Shown here piece after piece: positions 23,269 to 33,557 of a stretch of DNA of 64,000 bases. Below the pieces are notes generated by a model, which was not told the DNA's origin, ran no database searches, and saw nothing but the letters and a program-made list of their open reading frames with translations. Position numbers and translations under genes: made by a program. Source of the DNA: Immersiella caudata (lineage: Eukaryota > Ascomycota > Sordariomycetes > Sordariales > Lasiosphaeriaceae); the NCBI GenBank assembly GCA_030512335.1, contig JAULSU010000005.1:4421501-4485500 (forward strand). Reading direction: 5' to 3'. How positions within the stretch are numbered: position 1 is the stretch's first letter; the number at the start of each line of letters is the position of its first letter.

Positions 23269-26200
23269 ATGTCTCAGACAGCGGAGCCCGCCAATGCGGG
23301 CAACTGGGACCAGGACGCCGTCATCCTCGAGCGCGATGATGTGAGCGACTTCAACGAGGAAAATATTCTACCCCAGCCCCCCGTCGTTCTCGCAAAGATT
23401 CGCACCTGGCTCCAACCAACAGAATACGACAACGAAGGAGGCGAGTTCAGGAAGCATCTCAAATCGCATCTTCCCGGCACCGGCGCCTGGCTCTTTTCGT
23501 CTGACGTCTACCAACAATGGCATTCAAATCAAGACAAAGGCCTTCTCTGGGTTCGTGGTATTCCAGGCTCCGGAAAATCCGTCTTTGCGGCATCGATTAT
23601 CGAGCGACTTCGCCAAGAGAAATGCCCCGTGCTGTACTTCTTTTTCCGACAGATCATCGACGCCAACCACAGCCCCACGGCGGCACTGCGCGACTGGCTA
23701 GCTCAGCTGCTTCCCTTAAGTCCACCTCTGCAGGTCACATTGAAGGAGTATGTCGACAAGAATCGACATCTGGACAGTCTCTCCAGTGACGACCTTTGGC
23801 ACCATCTCCGTCAAGCCACGATCTACATCCCCAAAGTCTACTGCGTGGTTGACGCCCTGGATGAGATGGACCAAACGAGCGATTTCGAGCCCTTTTTGCA
23901 TTCCATATCAACTCTGGCAGCATGGCGACCGTCTCAAGTCAAGATCGTGGCCACAAGCCGTCCCGTCACCTACGTCGAGAAGCCCCTGAGAGAGGCCCAG
24001 GCTTTCCACATCCGACTCGAGGAGCGCCAGGTCGACAAAGACATTGCGAAATATGTCAGGCACAAGCTGAGTAAGACGAAGATCCCAGCCGACATGCGAG
24101 CTAAAATTAGAGCTGCGGTCCCGGGAAGAGCAAACGGCTTGTTTCTCTACGCGAAGCTCGCAATGGACGCCTTCCTTCGTCCAGGAGCCGAGCCTGCCGA
24201 GGTTCTCGAGCATCTCCCGCAGGACCTCAACATCATGTACACAGACTTGCTTCGTGAGCACTCTCGCCGTTCCGGGGTCCCCGACGACACGCAGCTGCTC
24301 ATCTTGCAGTCCGTTACGCACGCGACCCGGCCACTGCGGCTGCTCGAGATCGCCGAGTTCATCGACGTCACGGAGCGGGCCCCCGAAGAGCGTGACCTCA
24401 ACTCGGCGAAGAACCTCGTCCGTTCTGCGTGTGGTCCCCTGCTGGAAATCCTCCCTGACGAAACTGTCTCGGTCGTCCACCACAGCCTGACAGAATTTCT
24501 GAACGGTTCTACCCGCCAGTTCACGCCTGGGTCCTTTCCAGTGCTGGAACAAGGTCCTACCCACGAGCATTTGGCTCTTGTCTGCTTACGATATCTGTTG
24601 TCTGGTATCCTGGACAAGATCCAGATTCGAGATCCTGGCAGCAGGGGCAACAGGCCACAAGACTTTGCTGCCCCGTCCGAGCACGAATCACTACGCCTAG
24701 CTCACCCATTCCTTGATTACGCCGCGAAGAACTGGAACGTGCATGCCTACAAGTCGAGTCTCGCGGGGCACGACTCCTCAAGAGTGAACAATCTGATCGA
24801 CGAGCTGCTCGCTAGCGATACCATGCGAAAATGGGCCACTCTTGTTCCCGGAACCCTCGACAAATGCAACCGGGGCGCCCCTACCGCACTCATAATCGCG
24901 GTCGAGTTCGGACTTGCCCAGTATGTAAAGCTCTTATTTCGCCAACCTGGAGCGGACATCGACGAAGCGGCCCGTCAGAGTGGTTCCGCCCTGTGCGCGG
25001 CGGCAAGGGAGGGCCACGAGGAGGTCATTGAGGTGTTGCTGCAAGCCGGAGCAGACATTCACGCAAAAGATAATCGCGGTAACACTCCTCTCCTCCTGGC
25101 TGCGGATCGTGGAAGAGTCGAAGTCGCAAGAACTCTTCTTCGAGCCGGGGATAGTCCCTTCGACAAGGTATGGGTTACTGATGACACCTTTGGCCGTTGC
25201 AATAGTCAACAGCTGAGCCCACTGTCGGTGGCATGCAATCACGGGCACATGCAAATTGTTGCAGAGTTTGCCTCGCATGCTAAGACGGCGTGCCAATCGA
25301 GACAGCTGCTGAAAGCGGCTGTTGCCAGCAACCGGCCCGAGATGGTTGAGTTGGCCCTTCAGCACCCCCCCGTCGATGCAAACACACCAACAAGTGAGAG
25401 AGGAGACACAGTCTTGTTCACCGCGTGTAGCAAGCAGAGCCCGCAGATCATCCGTCTTCTTTTGAACGCCGGCGCTGACCCAAATGCCTGGGCCAGCCAC
25501 GACTCAGAATACGATCCCGGAGGAAACACACCGTTGCACGCGTTGATCGCGGGCTCGCGAAACCACCCAGAGTACCCGCCAGAGCCGGCGATTCCGAAAA
25601 ACTACCCTAATGCTCCGCTGCAGCGCACGCATCTTCCACACCACCAGCCGGACTACTCACTGGAGCGGACGGCTGAGTGCCTCAAGTTGCTACTTGCTTC
25701 CGGAGCCGATGTAAACCGGTTGGACAGTAAGGGCAACTCGATCCTGCACCATGTCAAGGACGCCGCGCTCGCTCGTCTTTTGCTGGACGCCGAAGCAGAT
25801 CCCAACATCACCAATAAGGGCGGCGAAACCCTGCTGCACCTATGCGACAATGAGGACCTGCTTCGGGTTATCCTGGAAGACTCCAAAACCGACCTCGAAC
25901 GCAAATCAGACAAAGATTTCCTCACTCCCCTGCTCTGCGCCCTCCAGGATCACAAGATTTCTATCGCCTTGATTCTCCTTGACCGCGGGGCTAGCGCGGC
26001 TGCTGTCGAGGAGTACACCAGCAATGGAGCGTTCCACTTCGCCATTCAGAGCTGGGGAAGGTCAGCCGAACCTGAACAAGTGCGCCATCTCTTCCGACGA
26101 CTGCAGGAGTGCGGCGGCGATCCAAATCTCGCAAACAGGGACGGCGAAAGGCCCCTCCATTTATTTGCTAGCCGTGACAATATAGACAGCATAGTCTGCG

Positions 26201-29200
26201 AAGCCATCCTTTGCTCCCTCGTGGATGTGGGAGCCGACCTGGAAGCGAGGGACAGAAAAGGCCGTACGCCCTTCTTCAAGCTCATGACCACAGAGTCATC
26301 TCATCCTGCTTGCACCTGGGAGATGATGATCAAAGCTGGAGCGAAGATCAACACGGTGGATTTTGAGGGGCGTACAGCACTTCACTACCACAACCAATAC
26401 AACGTTTACAAAGAGGGTGAACTGTTTGCGAAGTTCATCGAACACGGTCTCGAGCCCAAGCAAAGTGACCACGCCGGAAATACGCTTTGGCACGCACGGA
26501 TTCCAGCGCTGAGCAGAGCGAGGTTCGAGCTGAGGAAACCTGGCGACCCCCCTGTCCAATTGCAGATGCTGTTCAAGGCAGGTATTGACATCTTGCAGCC
26601 GAACCACGCTGGCCGGACGCCTCTGCACCAGCTGTGCTGCTACAGGAGTGACGCCTTTCGCGAACGAGACACCAGAAGCGAGAACACGACAGAAGCCCAT
26701 TTCATCCAGAAGAGACAGACGATGCTGGAATACGTGATCAGTCAGTACTCCGGTCACGGAATTGACCAGACGGACCGCGACGGTGTCACGGCTCTTCATC
26801 TCGCATCCACGCACTGCGAGATCACCACTCGGATACTCCTTCAGGCTGGTGCTGATCCTCGGAAGGCGACGCACGAAGGCCTCACCCCGCTTCATCTTGC
26901 GGCCCGTTCACGGCAACCAAGCACTGTTGCAATCCTGCTTGAGTGTATCAAGTCCCGATACAGCGGGGAGGATCTTTTCGCGGCTGTTAGTGCCACCGAA
27001 CAGTCTTGGCCTCCACGTACCCCTTTGCACTATGCCTGTGCATCTGGGGTGGCTGCCAGCGTCCAGCTCTTGCTCGAAGCTACGCCCGCCAACGTGGTGG
27101 ATGGTATGGGACGTCGCTCCTCCTATTCACTTTGGCCCGCTTGTGTTGAGTTTGAGGAAGAGGGTCTGCGCTGGCCAATGGACCCATATGGGCTCTTCGA
27201 GCCTGGCTGGGAGCCGACAGCCGGGAGCGTGCTCGTCGAGGATACTCATCGAAGTAAGAACGCCAAGGGTTTGAAGTTCCCCCCAGAGAGACTGGAGGAG
27301 ATTCTGGATCTTCTTGCGACCTATACCCCTCTTTCGCTCGACGAGATGAACAAAGTCATATTCATCGCGGCGTCCAAGAATTTCGATTACACAACGGAAT
27401 GCTTGTACCGGAAGCGAAGGACCCTCTTCCCTGAAGCCGAGGAGCTCACCAGCCTCGGTGTGAAACTCTGCCTCGCCCGCCGAGAGGCCAGCCGAGTCGT
27501 CGTATTCCAGCACACCGTGCCACAAGGCCAAAAAAGAGCACCCCCATGGGGATACGGGCTTCACTGGACCTTCGAGTCGTCGATGGGGTTGAGGGACTTC
27601 TATCTTGCCGCCGAGACTGTCCTCCGCAACGGGGGCCTCCAGGCAGACGACACAGGGCGTATCATCCTACACGATCTTGTTGTTGGAGGGTTTGCTTCGT
27701 TGCTGAAGAAGGTCGCAACGAGGGATCTGGTTGCCCAGTTGGGGGGCTGGGAACTGCGCCAAGAATTGAGCAAGAAGTCACAGAGACAGGATAAGCAGAG
27801 ACCGAAGAAAGATAACTACCCTCTACTCCTGCTGGCTTGCGATACAGAGTATCCGAATATGGACGTCATCCGGGTGTTGGTGGAGGATCTCGGTGTTGAC
27901 ATCAGCTCCCGAAGCATGGCCGTCTTGAACGAACGCTCGATCGAGGAGAAAACTGTGCAGGACCGCACCGCTCTTCATGTCTTGGCAGAAGGAGTACACT
28001 GGTGGCAGTCCCATCTCGCACTACCGTACCTGATCGAGCACGGAGCAAGCATCAATGCTCGGGATGGCGCAGGGCTGACACCATTGCTGTCTGCCCTGAA
28101 TCGAATTCATACGCCTGGGTTTCAGCCACACACGGTTGAGGTGTTGGTGCATCATGGAGCAGACTTGAACGAGATCGACCCTAGGGGGGACTCCTGTCTG
28201 ACACAAGCCATCGGAAACATGGAAATTTTCCACCTTTTGCTACGCAACGGCGCCATTGCAACCAGTTCTGTTTTTATCACTGCCATCAAGAATCAGCGCG
28301 TGGATGTCCTCGAGGCCCTCCTCAAGCACGGCGCAGACCCCAACATCCGAAGGACAGCTGAGGAGGACAAACGTGTTGAAGAGGTAGCCTCGAACGCACC
28401 GGTCACCCAGCCGCGATGGAGGCCGAGCACCAACCCAGATAGCCCGTTCGATAGCCCGTACCCCCTCGACCTGGCGCTGCGACCCGCGGACATATCCGAG
28501 CGTCAAGGTATCGACGCGCACAAGAAGATGGTCCGGTTACTCCTCGAGCACGGGGCAGATCCACAAGCAACGTACCCAAAGACAACCCTCACCCACCGTG
28601 CCATTCAGCACAGCCGACTTGTTCGGATGATTCTCGACCTCCCTAGGCTCGATCTAAAGGCGCGGGACGCCGAGGGCCGCACTCTACTTCACGTGGCATG
28701 CAAGACCCACTTTAAGCCTGAATATGCCGAATACGGCCCAGACGTAACACAGGACCTCCGCCACCCCGTCGATATGTTGCTTGACCGCGGTGCCGACATT
28801 CGAGCCTGCAGCCGTGATGACTCAACCACGCTCCATCACTTGATTTCCGAGGTGGGCTACCTTGGCGGAGAAAACGACCGTCTCTTGCGCCGTGTTGCCC
28901 GGGCTGCCCCCGAGCTGGTCAACCAGCCCAATGACAAGGGCCAAACACCATTGCACAAGGCCATATCGACCCGCGGGCTTCGTTGGTCATGCGACCACCC
29001 GCCTTTCAAACTCGGCAATACCCTCCTCTTCCTCGGCGCTGATCCACATCTTCCCGACCCTCAAGGGAATACCCCGCTTCACCTCCTTCTTCGCGGACAA
29101 TGGCGCATCGACAGGAATAACGAGCTTAATTGTTCCCTCGCCAGCGTCTTTAGAACACTTATCGCCTCTGGTGTAGACGTCAACGCGCGCAACCAAGATG

Positions 29201-29574
29201 GAGAAACACCCCTATTCAGCTTCTGTCGTTTTGGATCAGTTTACTACTTAGACTCCCTCTTGGGAGACGGCACCCGTACTACCAAGAGAAAGAAATCAGA
29301 TTCGGCACTCTGGGAGTTATTTGACAAGGTGGGGATGGACTGGAAAGTTGTTAACAACGCGGGGGAGTCACTACTGCATGCGGTAGCTGTGTCGAGGGAT
29401 AGAGAGGTAGAGAAGTTTAGGAAGGTCATGGGGAAGGGGGTGGATCCGCTTCGGGAGGATATTAAGCAGAGGACAGCGTTGGACGTTGCGGCTGCTGTGG
29501 GGGCAAGGCAGATTTTAGGGTTGTTTAAGAGGGGGGAGGGCGAGAAGGAGGATGGGGGAAAAGGGGGGGCGTAA
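23269..29574 (+). CDS. NACHT-ankyrin NLR-like protein
   Basis: A STAND-class signalling NTPase of the fungal NLR type. Single exon, 2101 residues. The N-terminal 95 residues resemble the short leader seen before many fungal NACHT domains (TWLQPTEY, LPGTGAWLF). NACHT follows: P-loop GIPGSGKS at 97-104, Walker B VVDALDEMD at 193-201, and the arginine-bearing KIVATSRP at 225-232. A winged-helix-like region runs to about residue 500. From about residue 530 to the end the protein is ankyrin repeats of varied quality, with cores such as GNTPLLLAADRG, TALHLASTHC and GLTPLHLAARS, interrupted by an unusual non-repeat segment around residues 1270-1450. No separate N-terminal effector domain is recognised. 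Known fungal relatives act in non-self recognition and cell death; that role here is inferred. The coding frame is intact despite its length. Confidence 0.93.
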   Translation: MSQTAEPANAGNWDQDAVILERDDVSDFNEENILPQPPVVLAKIRTWLQPTEYDNEGGEFRKHLKSHLPGTGAWLFSSDVYQQWHSNQDKGLLWVRGIPGSGKSVFAASIIERLRQEKCPVLYFFFRQIIDANHSPTAALRDWLAQLLPLSPPLQVTLKEYVDKNRHLDSLSSDDLWHHLRQATIYIPKVYCVVDALDEMDQTSDFEPFLHSISTLAAWRPSQVKIVATSRPVTYVEKPLREAQAFHIRLEERQVDKDIAKYVRHKLSKTKIPADMRAKIRAAVPGRANGLFLYAKLAMDAFLRPGAEPAEVLEHLPQDLNIMYTDLLREHSRRSGVPDDTQLLILQSVTHATRPLRLLEIAEFIDVTERAPEERDLNSAKNLVRSACGPLLEILPDETVSVVHHSLTEFLNGSTRQFTPGSFPVLEQGPTHEHLALVCLRYLLSGILDKIQIRDPGSRGNRPQDFAAPSEHESLRLAHPFLDYAAKNWNVHAYKSSLAGHDSSRVNNLIDELLASDTMRKWATLVPGTLDKCNRGAPTALIIAVEFGLAQYVKLLFRQPGADIDEAARQSGSALCAAAREGHEEVIEVLLQAGADIHAKDNRGNTPLLLAADRGRVEVARTLLRAGDSPFDKVWVTDDTFGRCNSQQLSPLSVACNHGHMQIVAEFASHAKTACQSRQLLKAAVASNRPEMVELALQHPPVDANTPTSERGDTVLFTACSKQSPQIIRLLLNAGADPNAWASHDSEYDPGGNTPLHALIAGSRNHPEYPPEPAIPKNYPNAPLQRTHLPHHQPDYSLERTAECLKLLLASGADVNRLDSKGNSILHHVKDAALARLLLDAEADPNITNKGGETLLHLCDNEDLLRVILEDSKTDLERKSDKDFLTPLLCALQDHKISIALILLDRGASAAAVEEYTSNGAFHFAIQSWGRSAEPEQVRHLFRRLQECGGDPNLANRDGERPLHLFASRDNIDSIVCEAILCSLVDVGADLEARDRKGRTPFFKLMTTESSHPACTWEMMIKAGAKINTVDFEGRTALHYHNQYNVYKEGELFAKFIEHGLEPKQSDHAGNTLWHARIPALSRARFELRKPGDPPVQLQMLFKAGIDILQPNHAGRTPLHQLCCYRSDAFRERDTRSENTTEAHFIQKRQTMLEYVISQYSGHGIDQTDRDGVTALHLASTHCEITTRILLQAGADPRKATHEGLTPLHLAARSRQPSTVAILLECIKSRYSGEDLFAAVSATEQSWPPRTPLHYACASGVAASVQLLLEATPANVVDGMGRRSSYSLWPACVEFEEEGLRWPMDPYGLFEPGWEPTAGSVLVEDTHRSKNAKGLKFPPERLEEILDLLATYTPLSLDEMNKVIFIAASKNFDYTTECLYRKRRTLFPEAEELTSLGVKLCLARREASRVVVFQHTVPQGQKRAPPWGYGLHWTFESSMGLRDFYLAAETVLRNGGLQADDTGRIILHDLVVGGFASLLKKVATRDLVAQLGGWELRQELSKKSQRQDKQRPKKDNYPLLLLACDTEYPNMDVIRVLVEDLGVDISSRSMAVLNERSIEEKTVQDRTALHVLAEGVHWWQSHLALPYLIEHGASINARDGAGLTPLLSALNRIHTPGFQPHTVEVLVHHGADLNEIDPRGDSCLTQAIGNMEIFHLLLRNGAIATSSVFITAIKNQRVDVLEALLKHGADPNIRRTAEEDKRVEEVASNAPVTQPRWRPSTNPDSPFDSPYPLDLALRPADISERQGIDAHKKMVRLLLEHGADPQATYPKTTLTHRAIQHSRLVRMILDLPRLDLKARDAEGRTLLHVACKTHFKPEYAEYGPDVTQDLRHPVDMLLDRGADIRACSRDDSTTLHHLISEVGYLGGENDRLLRRVARAAPELVNQPNDKGQTPLHKAISTRGLRWSCDHPPFKLGNTLLFLGADPHLPDPQGNTPLHLLLRGQWRIDRNNELNCSLASVFRTLIASGVDVNARNQDGETPLFSFCRFGSVYYLDSLLGDGTRTTKRKKSDSALWELFDKVGMDWKVVNNAGESLLHAVAVSRDREVEKFRKVMGKGVDPLREDIKQRTALDVAAAVGARQILGLFKRGEGEKEDGGKGGA

Positions 29575-29874
29575 AGGGAAAAGAGGCGGGTAAGGGGGAG
29601 AAAGGTGAAGACGAGGACGATAACATAGAGGAAACCGAAGTTGAGGTTGTGGAGGTGGATGCGGATGCTGGGCTGTAGTGACAAAGAGGATGAGATATGT
29701 GAAGTTGATTGAAGTCGCGATTGAGGACCTTACAGCGGAGGTCTGGCTATTACTTCCTTGGACCTTGTTAGTTTTGTAGATTCGATGGTATTCAGTTATC
29801 CGGCTAAGCGCGGGTTCCACCAGTCCTACTACCTAATTCCATGTCTTCTTCCTTGACCTTCACTCTACCGGTCC

Positions 29875-31755
29875 TCACTCTCCACCGTACGAACTCCCCA
29901 GCCCCTCCCAGACCTCCTGCCTCACAACTTCTCCCCACCTCAACACCATGATCCCCTTTCTGTTTCTCAACCCTACCAGAAAGGCCCACCCTAGCTGAAA
30001 CCCAACAACACCGCTTACTATCCCTGGAAATTTGTTTCTGTTGTACTCGATATACTTGGGATTCACATTCAGCGCTACACCCACGGAATCTCCCGAAAAG
30101 AGACGTCGGCCCCAACAAGAGCAGGAGTTAAAGAATCCAGCGGCGGTGATGCAGACAAAGAGCAATATGGAGACGCCTAGGATGATATCCTTTGCCAGAC
30201 AGAGATGCCAGTGGTGTTTTCGCCAGTTAGACGTCCGCGTGCTGATGTGACTTGTGGTGACTTGGTAAAGGCTGTGGAGACTTCCTCTTCTTGGCTTGCC
30301 ATTGGTAACTGCTGGGGTGACGGTCTCATTACCGCGTCGGGAGAGGGACCACTTGAGGAAGAGATACGGGAGGGAAGATAGCGCGGAGCTAAGGAGCCAG
30401 GAGGCGAGCATGCAGAGGAGGAGGACGTGGCGGCAGGACCAACCGCCTTCGCCGGCGAGAACGAGGATGCCGAGGCCGCCAGTGAGACCGGAGATGATGG
30501 GAGTTGTTGCGATGAGTGGAGTTAGGAGGGGTTTCCACCGGGATGGCTTTGGTGAGGGGGTTCGTTGGGGTGTGACCGGGCTTGTCGTGGAGATGGGAGT
30601 AATTCTGACAGCAGCCATGGTCTTTGATGTATCCCGGGGTTGATTCAGGGGTCGATCCAAGGGTGCGCAAAAAGGGGTAGTTGTTGTTGAACCCACTCCT
30701 AGCGATCGGGTAAGCTTCCAAGGCCGATAAGTATCCTTCCCTCCATTCCAATGCAACCCCCGAAAGTACTCATCCCACTGCATCGTCTCCCGAGTCGAAG
30801 TGATGATTCCCCTGCGTGTAAACATCCCTTCCATACTGGCCGGCGCCCCCTTTCCAGATTGCCACACAAAGGCTCTCAGAATCCGCAACGCCCCCCGACG
30901 GGAAGTGAACGCACCGATCGTCGCACTGAGAAGAACCATAGGAATTAAAAAGGTAAGAGTTAACGCGAGCGCGATGACACCCCCTGGTGGATTCGGGCTT
31001 CCGCCGCCGATGTCAAAGACGAAAGCGGAGAGAATCTGCAAAATGTAAAGCATGATGGCGAATAGAGAACGTAATCTCTCGTCTGTGCGGCCGTCGCTGA
31101 GTTCCGACGCGGCCTCCCGCCAGAGATCAAAGAACGATGCATCAGCAGGGTCGAAGTGGTCCATAATGCGAATCAGTTGATCGAGAGACTGAAGATCTGG
31201 ACCGATAAGGTCCTCAAACGAGGCCAAAACCGTGGCGACAATCCTGGTTCGAAGTTGGTCGTCACCCCTGAATGCCCCCCCGAGTCTTTGGGAAGCAAGG
31301 TCGTAGATCTTTGTCCGTGTTTGTAATTTGTCGAGGAGAGACCAAAGAACATCAATCGGATCGCCTAAGGCTTGAAAGAGCGTGAAAAATCTCCGTTTGT
31401 CAAGGGGAGAGAGTTCAATGTTGGATAATAGCAGGATGATGGGGATGATCCATGTCATGAGTCGCGGTCCGCGGTCGACGTACCAGTTCGGCTTCAGGTT
31501 GCCGCAGAGTTGCTCGCAGGCCGGGATGGTGAGTACCATGTTTTCGTCGGCCATTTGCAAAGCGTTGTCTGGTCCTCTCATAAAGATCAGATCTAGGGGT
31601 ACGATACTAGAGACGTTGGACTTCATGTACTCGCGCACCGCGACCTCGCAGGTTGCGTGATCGAATGAGACGGTTTCGTTTGCTCGGACCCATGCTGGGA
31701 TATCTAATGAAGAACAATATGGGGTGAAAAGAGCAAGAAGAATAAGAGATTTCAT
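29875..31755 (-). CDS. multi-pass membrane protein with signal peptide
   Basis: Single exon, 626 residues. ATG 31755 is chosen because it starts a signal peptide (MKSLILLALFTPYCSS); the frame stays open upstream to 32103 but that extension is compositionally random. An extracellular segment with paired cysteines (ATCEVAV, IPACEQLCGN) precedes at least seven hydrophobic segments, for example WIIPIILLLSNI, LFAIMLYILQILSAFVF, VIALALTLTFLIPMVLL, IISGLTGGLGILVLAG, VLLLCMLASWLLSSAL, DIILGVSILLFVCITAAG and GVVGFQLGWAFLV. A long basic cytosolic loop lies in the middle. The overall form matches a large group of uncharacterised fungal integral membrane proteins; I cannot name a function. It converges on the NACHT-ANK gene, the two stops being 300 bases apart. 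Confidence 0.8.
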   Translation of the reverse strand: MKSLILLALFTPYCSSLDIPAWVRANETVSFDHATCEVAVREYMKSNVSSIVPLDLIFMRGPDNALQMADENMVLTIPACEQLCGNLKPNWYVDRGPRLMTWIIPIILLLSNIELSPLDKRRFFTLFQALGDPIDVLWSLLDKLQTRTKIYDLASQRLGGAFRGDDQLRTRIVATVLASFEDLIGPDLQSLDQLIRIMDHFDPADASFFDLWREAASELSDGRTDERLRSLFAIMLYILQILSAFVFDIGGGSPNPPGGVIALALTLTFLIPMVLLSATIGAFTSRRGALRILRAFVWQSGKGAPASMEGMFTRRGIITSTRETMQWDEYFRGLHWNGGKDTYRPWKLTRSLGVGSTTTTPFCAPLDRPLNQPRDTSKTMAAVRITPISTTSPVTPQRTPSPKPSRWKPLLTPLIATTPIISGLTGGLGILVLAGEGGWSCRHVLLLCMLASWLLSSALSSLPYLFLKWSLSRRGNETVTPAVTNGKPRRGSLHSLYQVTTSHISTRTSNWRKHHWHLCLAKDIILGVSILLFVCITAAGFFNSCSCWGRRLFSGDSVGVALNVNPKYIEYNRNKFPGIVSGVVGFQLGWAFLVGLRNRKGIMVLRWGEVVRQEVWEGLGSSYGGE

Positions 31756-32421
31756 GGTCGTTGTACCGGGAGAACCTAGAAGCTCGGATACAGGGGCGCA
31801 TCTCAAGGCGAGGAACCGTGTGTGGAAAGGACAAACTGAAGCCAGAAACAGAGGTTGGCACCGCCATATTTGACACGATATACCCCACGGATGCTCAGCT
31901 CGTCGACGCCCAGCAATGCAGCTCTCGTTGCAGGCCAATGGCATGTTGACTGCGCTGCATGTGTTGTGGCTGAGTCTCCCGGCTGTCGCGCGCTTTTCCC
32001 CAACTGGACGCCACACGACCAAAATCGATTTTGTGCAGCGCCCCAAACCATGGGAGGAGACCCAAATGCTGTTACACCGTGGAGGTGGCTGCGCGACGCC
32101 CAAACGCCACGAGCCAAGTCCCGGGCGTCACATGCCCTCACCGAATGTCCAAGCCTTCCAACTCCCAAACAAAATGCTCTGTTCGAGACGCAGAAGGGGC
32201 GGAAGGAGAAAGGAAGGCCTGCAAACACACCCATCTGCATTCCAAAACGCTTGACAGGAGTCTAAAAAGGCGTTATTAACATTACAGGAGGCATCCCACC
32301 CACACAAAAACGCCTCACGCCTAACGCCAAAGGTTCTTTTTTTACCCTTCACCTACCCCAACCCAGGAGTCGGGAGCCCTCAGCTACCCGGCAACATGCC
32401 CTTAGCTGCCCTCTCGCATAC
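31756..32421. other. intergenic, no gene seen
   Basis: About 670 bases upstream of the membrane-protein gene and downstream of the secreted-protein gene. Several overlapping plus-strand frames lack motifs and splice support. Confidence 0.45.
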
Positions 32422-32961
32422 CTAAAGGCAGAAACCACAAGAGCTAATAGCCTTCGCGCCACCCCTCGCGTTGAACGTGGGGATACACCCCATATTCGAC
32501 CCCTCGCCCAGAGGATAGGCGAAGAGCTTCGCCTGGAGGCACCTTTGTGCGCGCCGACCGATGCAGTGGTTTCCGTTCCAGACGCTGAGGAACTGCTTTT
32601 TGTTGGAGGGGATGGTGATGTTCATCTATTACCACAAGGCAAATGTCAGCAAGATATTGGGCTGTTTCGGGTGGGTGGAGTTCTGGATGGGTTTATGGAT
32701 GGAGTCTCAGGGGGTGAACTGAACCTCTCCTTGTCATTCTAGACAACTGCCCGGGGGTTATGGAAAGAGGGCAGAGAGAGGATAAAAAGGCAGTAGGATG
32801 GGCAGACATACCGACATGAATTCAATGACAGTGGCGGCGCAGCTGTTGTCCCACACGTTGCGCTTCCCGACCTTGTGCTTGCATTCCTTGTCGGAGTAGA
32901 GGTCGGCGATGGCCGCGTCGGCCAGGGGGAGGGCGAAGAGGAAGAGGGATTGGAGTTGCAT
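32422..32961 (-). CDS. small secreted cysteine-rich protein 2
   Basis: Two exons, 32812-32961 and 32422-32625, separated by a 186-base intron with a GTATGT donor, a TTGCTGACAT branch site and a TAATAG acceptor. The junction is phase 0 and the product is 117 residues. The signal peptide is MQLQSLFLFALPLADA. The mature chain carries seven cysteines (KECKHKV, NSCAAT, NHCIGR, QRCLQA, MGCIPT, SCGFCL), two of them in a terminal CGFC pattern. It has no likeness that I recognise and no clear relation to secreted protein 1 beyond general form. It fits the profile of candidate effectors or other extracellular small proteins, but that is inference. Without the intron neither half makes a sensible protein, which supports the model. 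Confidence 0.72.
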
Positions 32962-33557
32962 TCTGCGCAAGTTTGGGCTAGCGTTCGGTTCTTCCTGGGA
33001 GGTATTTGTTTCAGCCGGAAGAGTGTTTTGGCCATGAACTGCAAACAAAAGAAGGCAAGGTTGGTTGTGAGTGTGTTGACCTACGCAGTTGCCTTGCGCC
33101 GGTGGGCGAGATGAATGGCTAGAGGGTTGTGAAGTTGGTGTCTCGGAGAGGAGAAAGAGGCTGCAACTTGGAGGGCTCAGAGCTGCTCGCAGCAAGGTTC
33201 GACCCCTCGGGCATGTGACACTACGCTGGTTTGTGAAGACGAATGAAGCTGTGATATTCGAATGGGCGTCCGGCTAGTGGCTAGCCCTCACCTCCTCATG
33301 TCTCTTATCGATGCTTAACGGATCTTATGCGGAAGCCGGCGACACGATCGGCGTCGCTGACGGAAAAAAGGGGATGCAACGGCTGCACCAGCCGAAAGGA
33401 GCGTGCCGTTTGCCGTTTCCGTTGCATTCGAACGGTTATCCTAGCGTCAGCCACTGGCCAGCAGCATGTGATGGAGACACCCCAAAAAAACTCCCTGCAG
33501 GTGAAGTTCCCATGTTGCCCAAGTGCCCCTTGCCCAGTATCTTCGACATCAGCAACC
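32962..33557. other. intergenic, no gene seen
   Basis: About 600 bases that should include the promoter of secreted protein 2 and the 3' end of the HAD gene. Plus-strand frames here are shadows of the HAD gene or random. Confidence 0.5.

Noticed and set aside
31756..32103. N-terminal extension of the membrane protein upstream of its signal peptide
   Set aside because: It would bury the signal peptide, and its composition looks like untranslated sequence.
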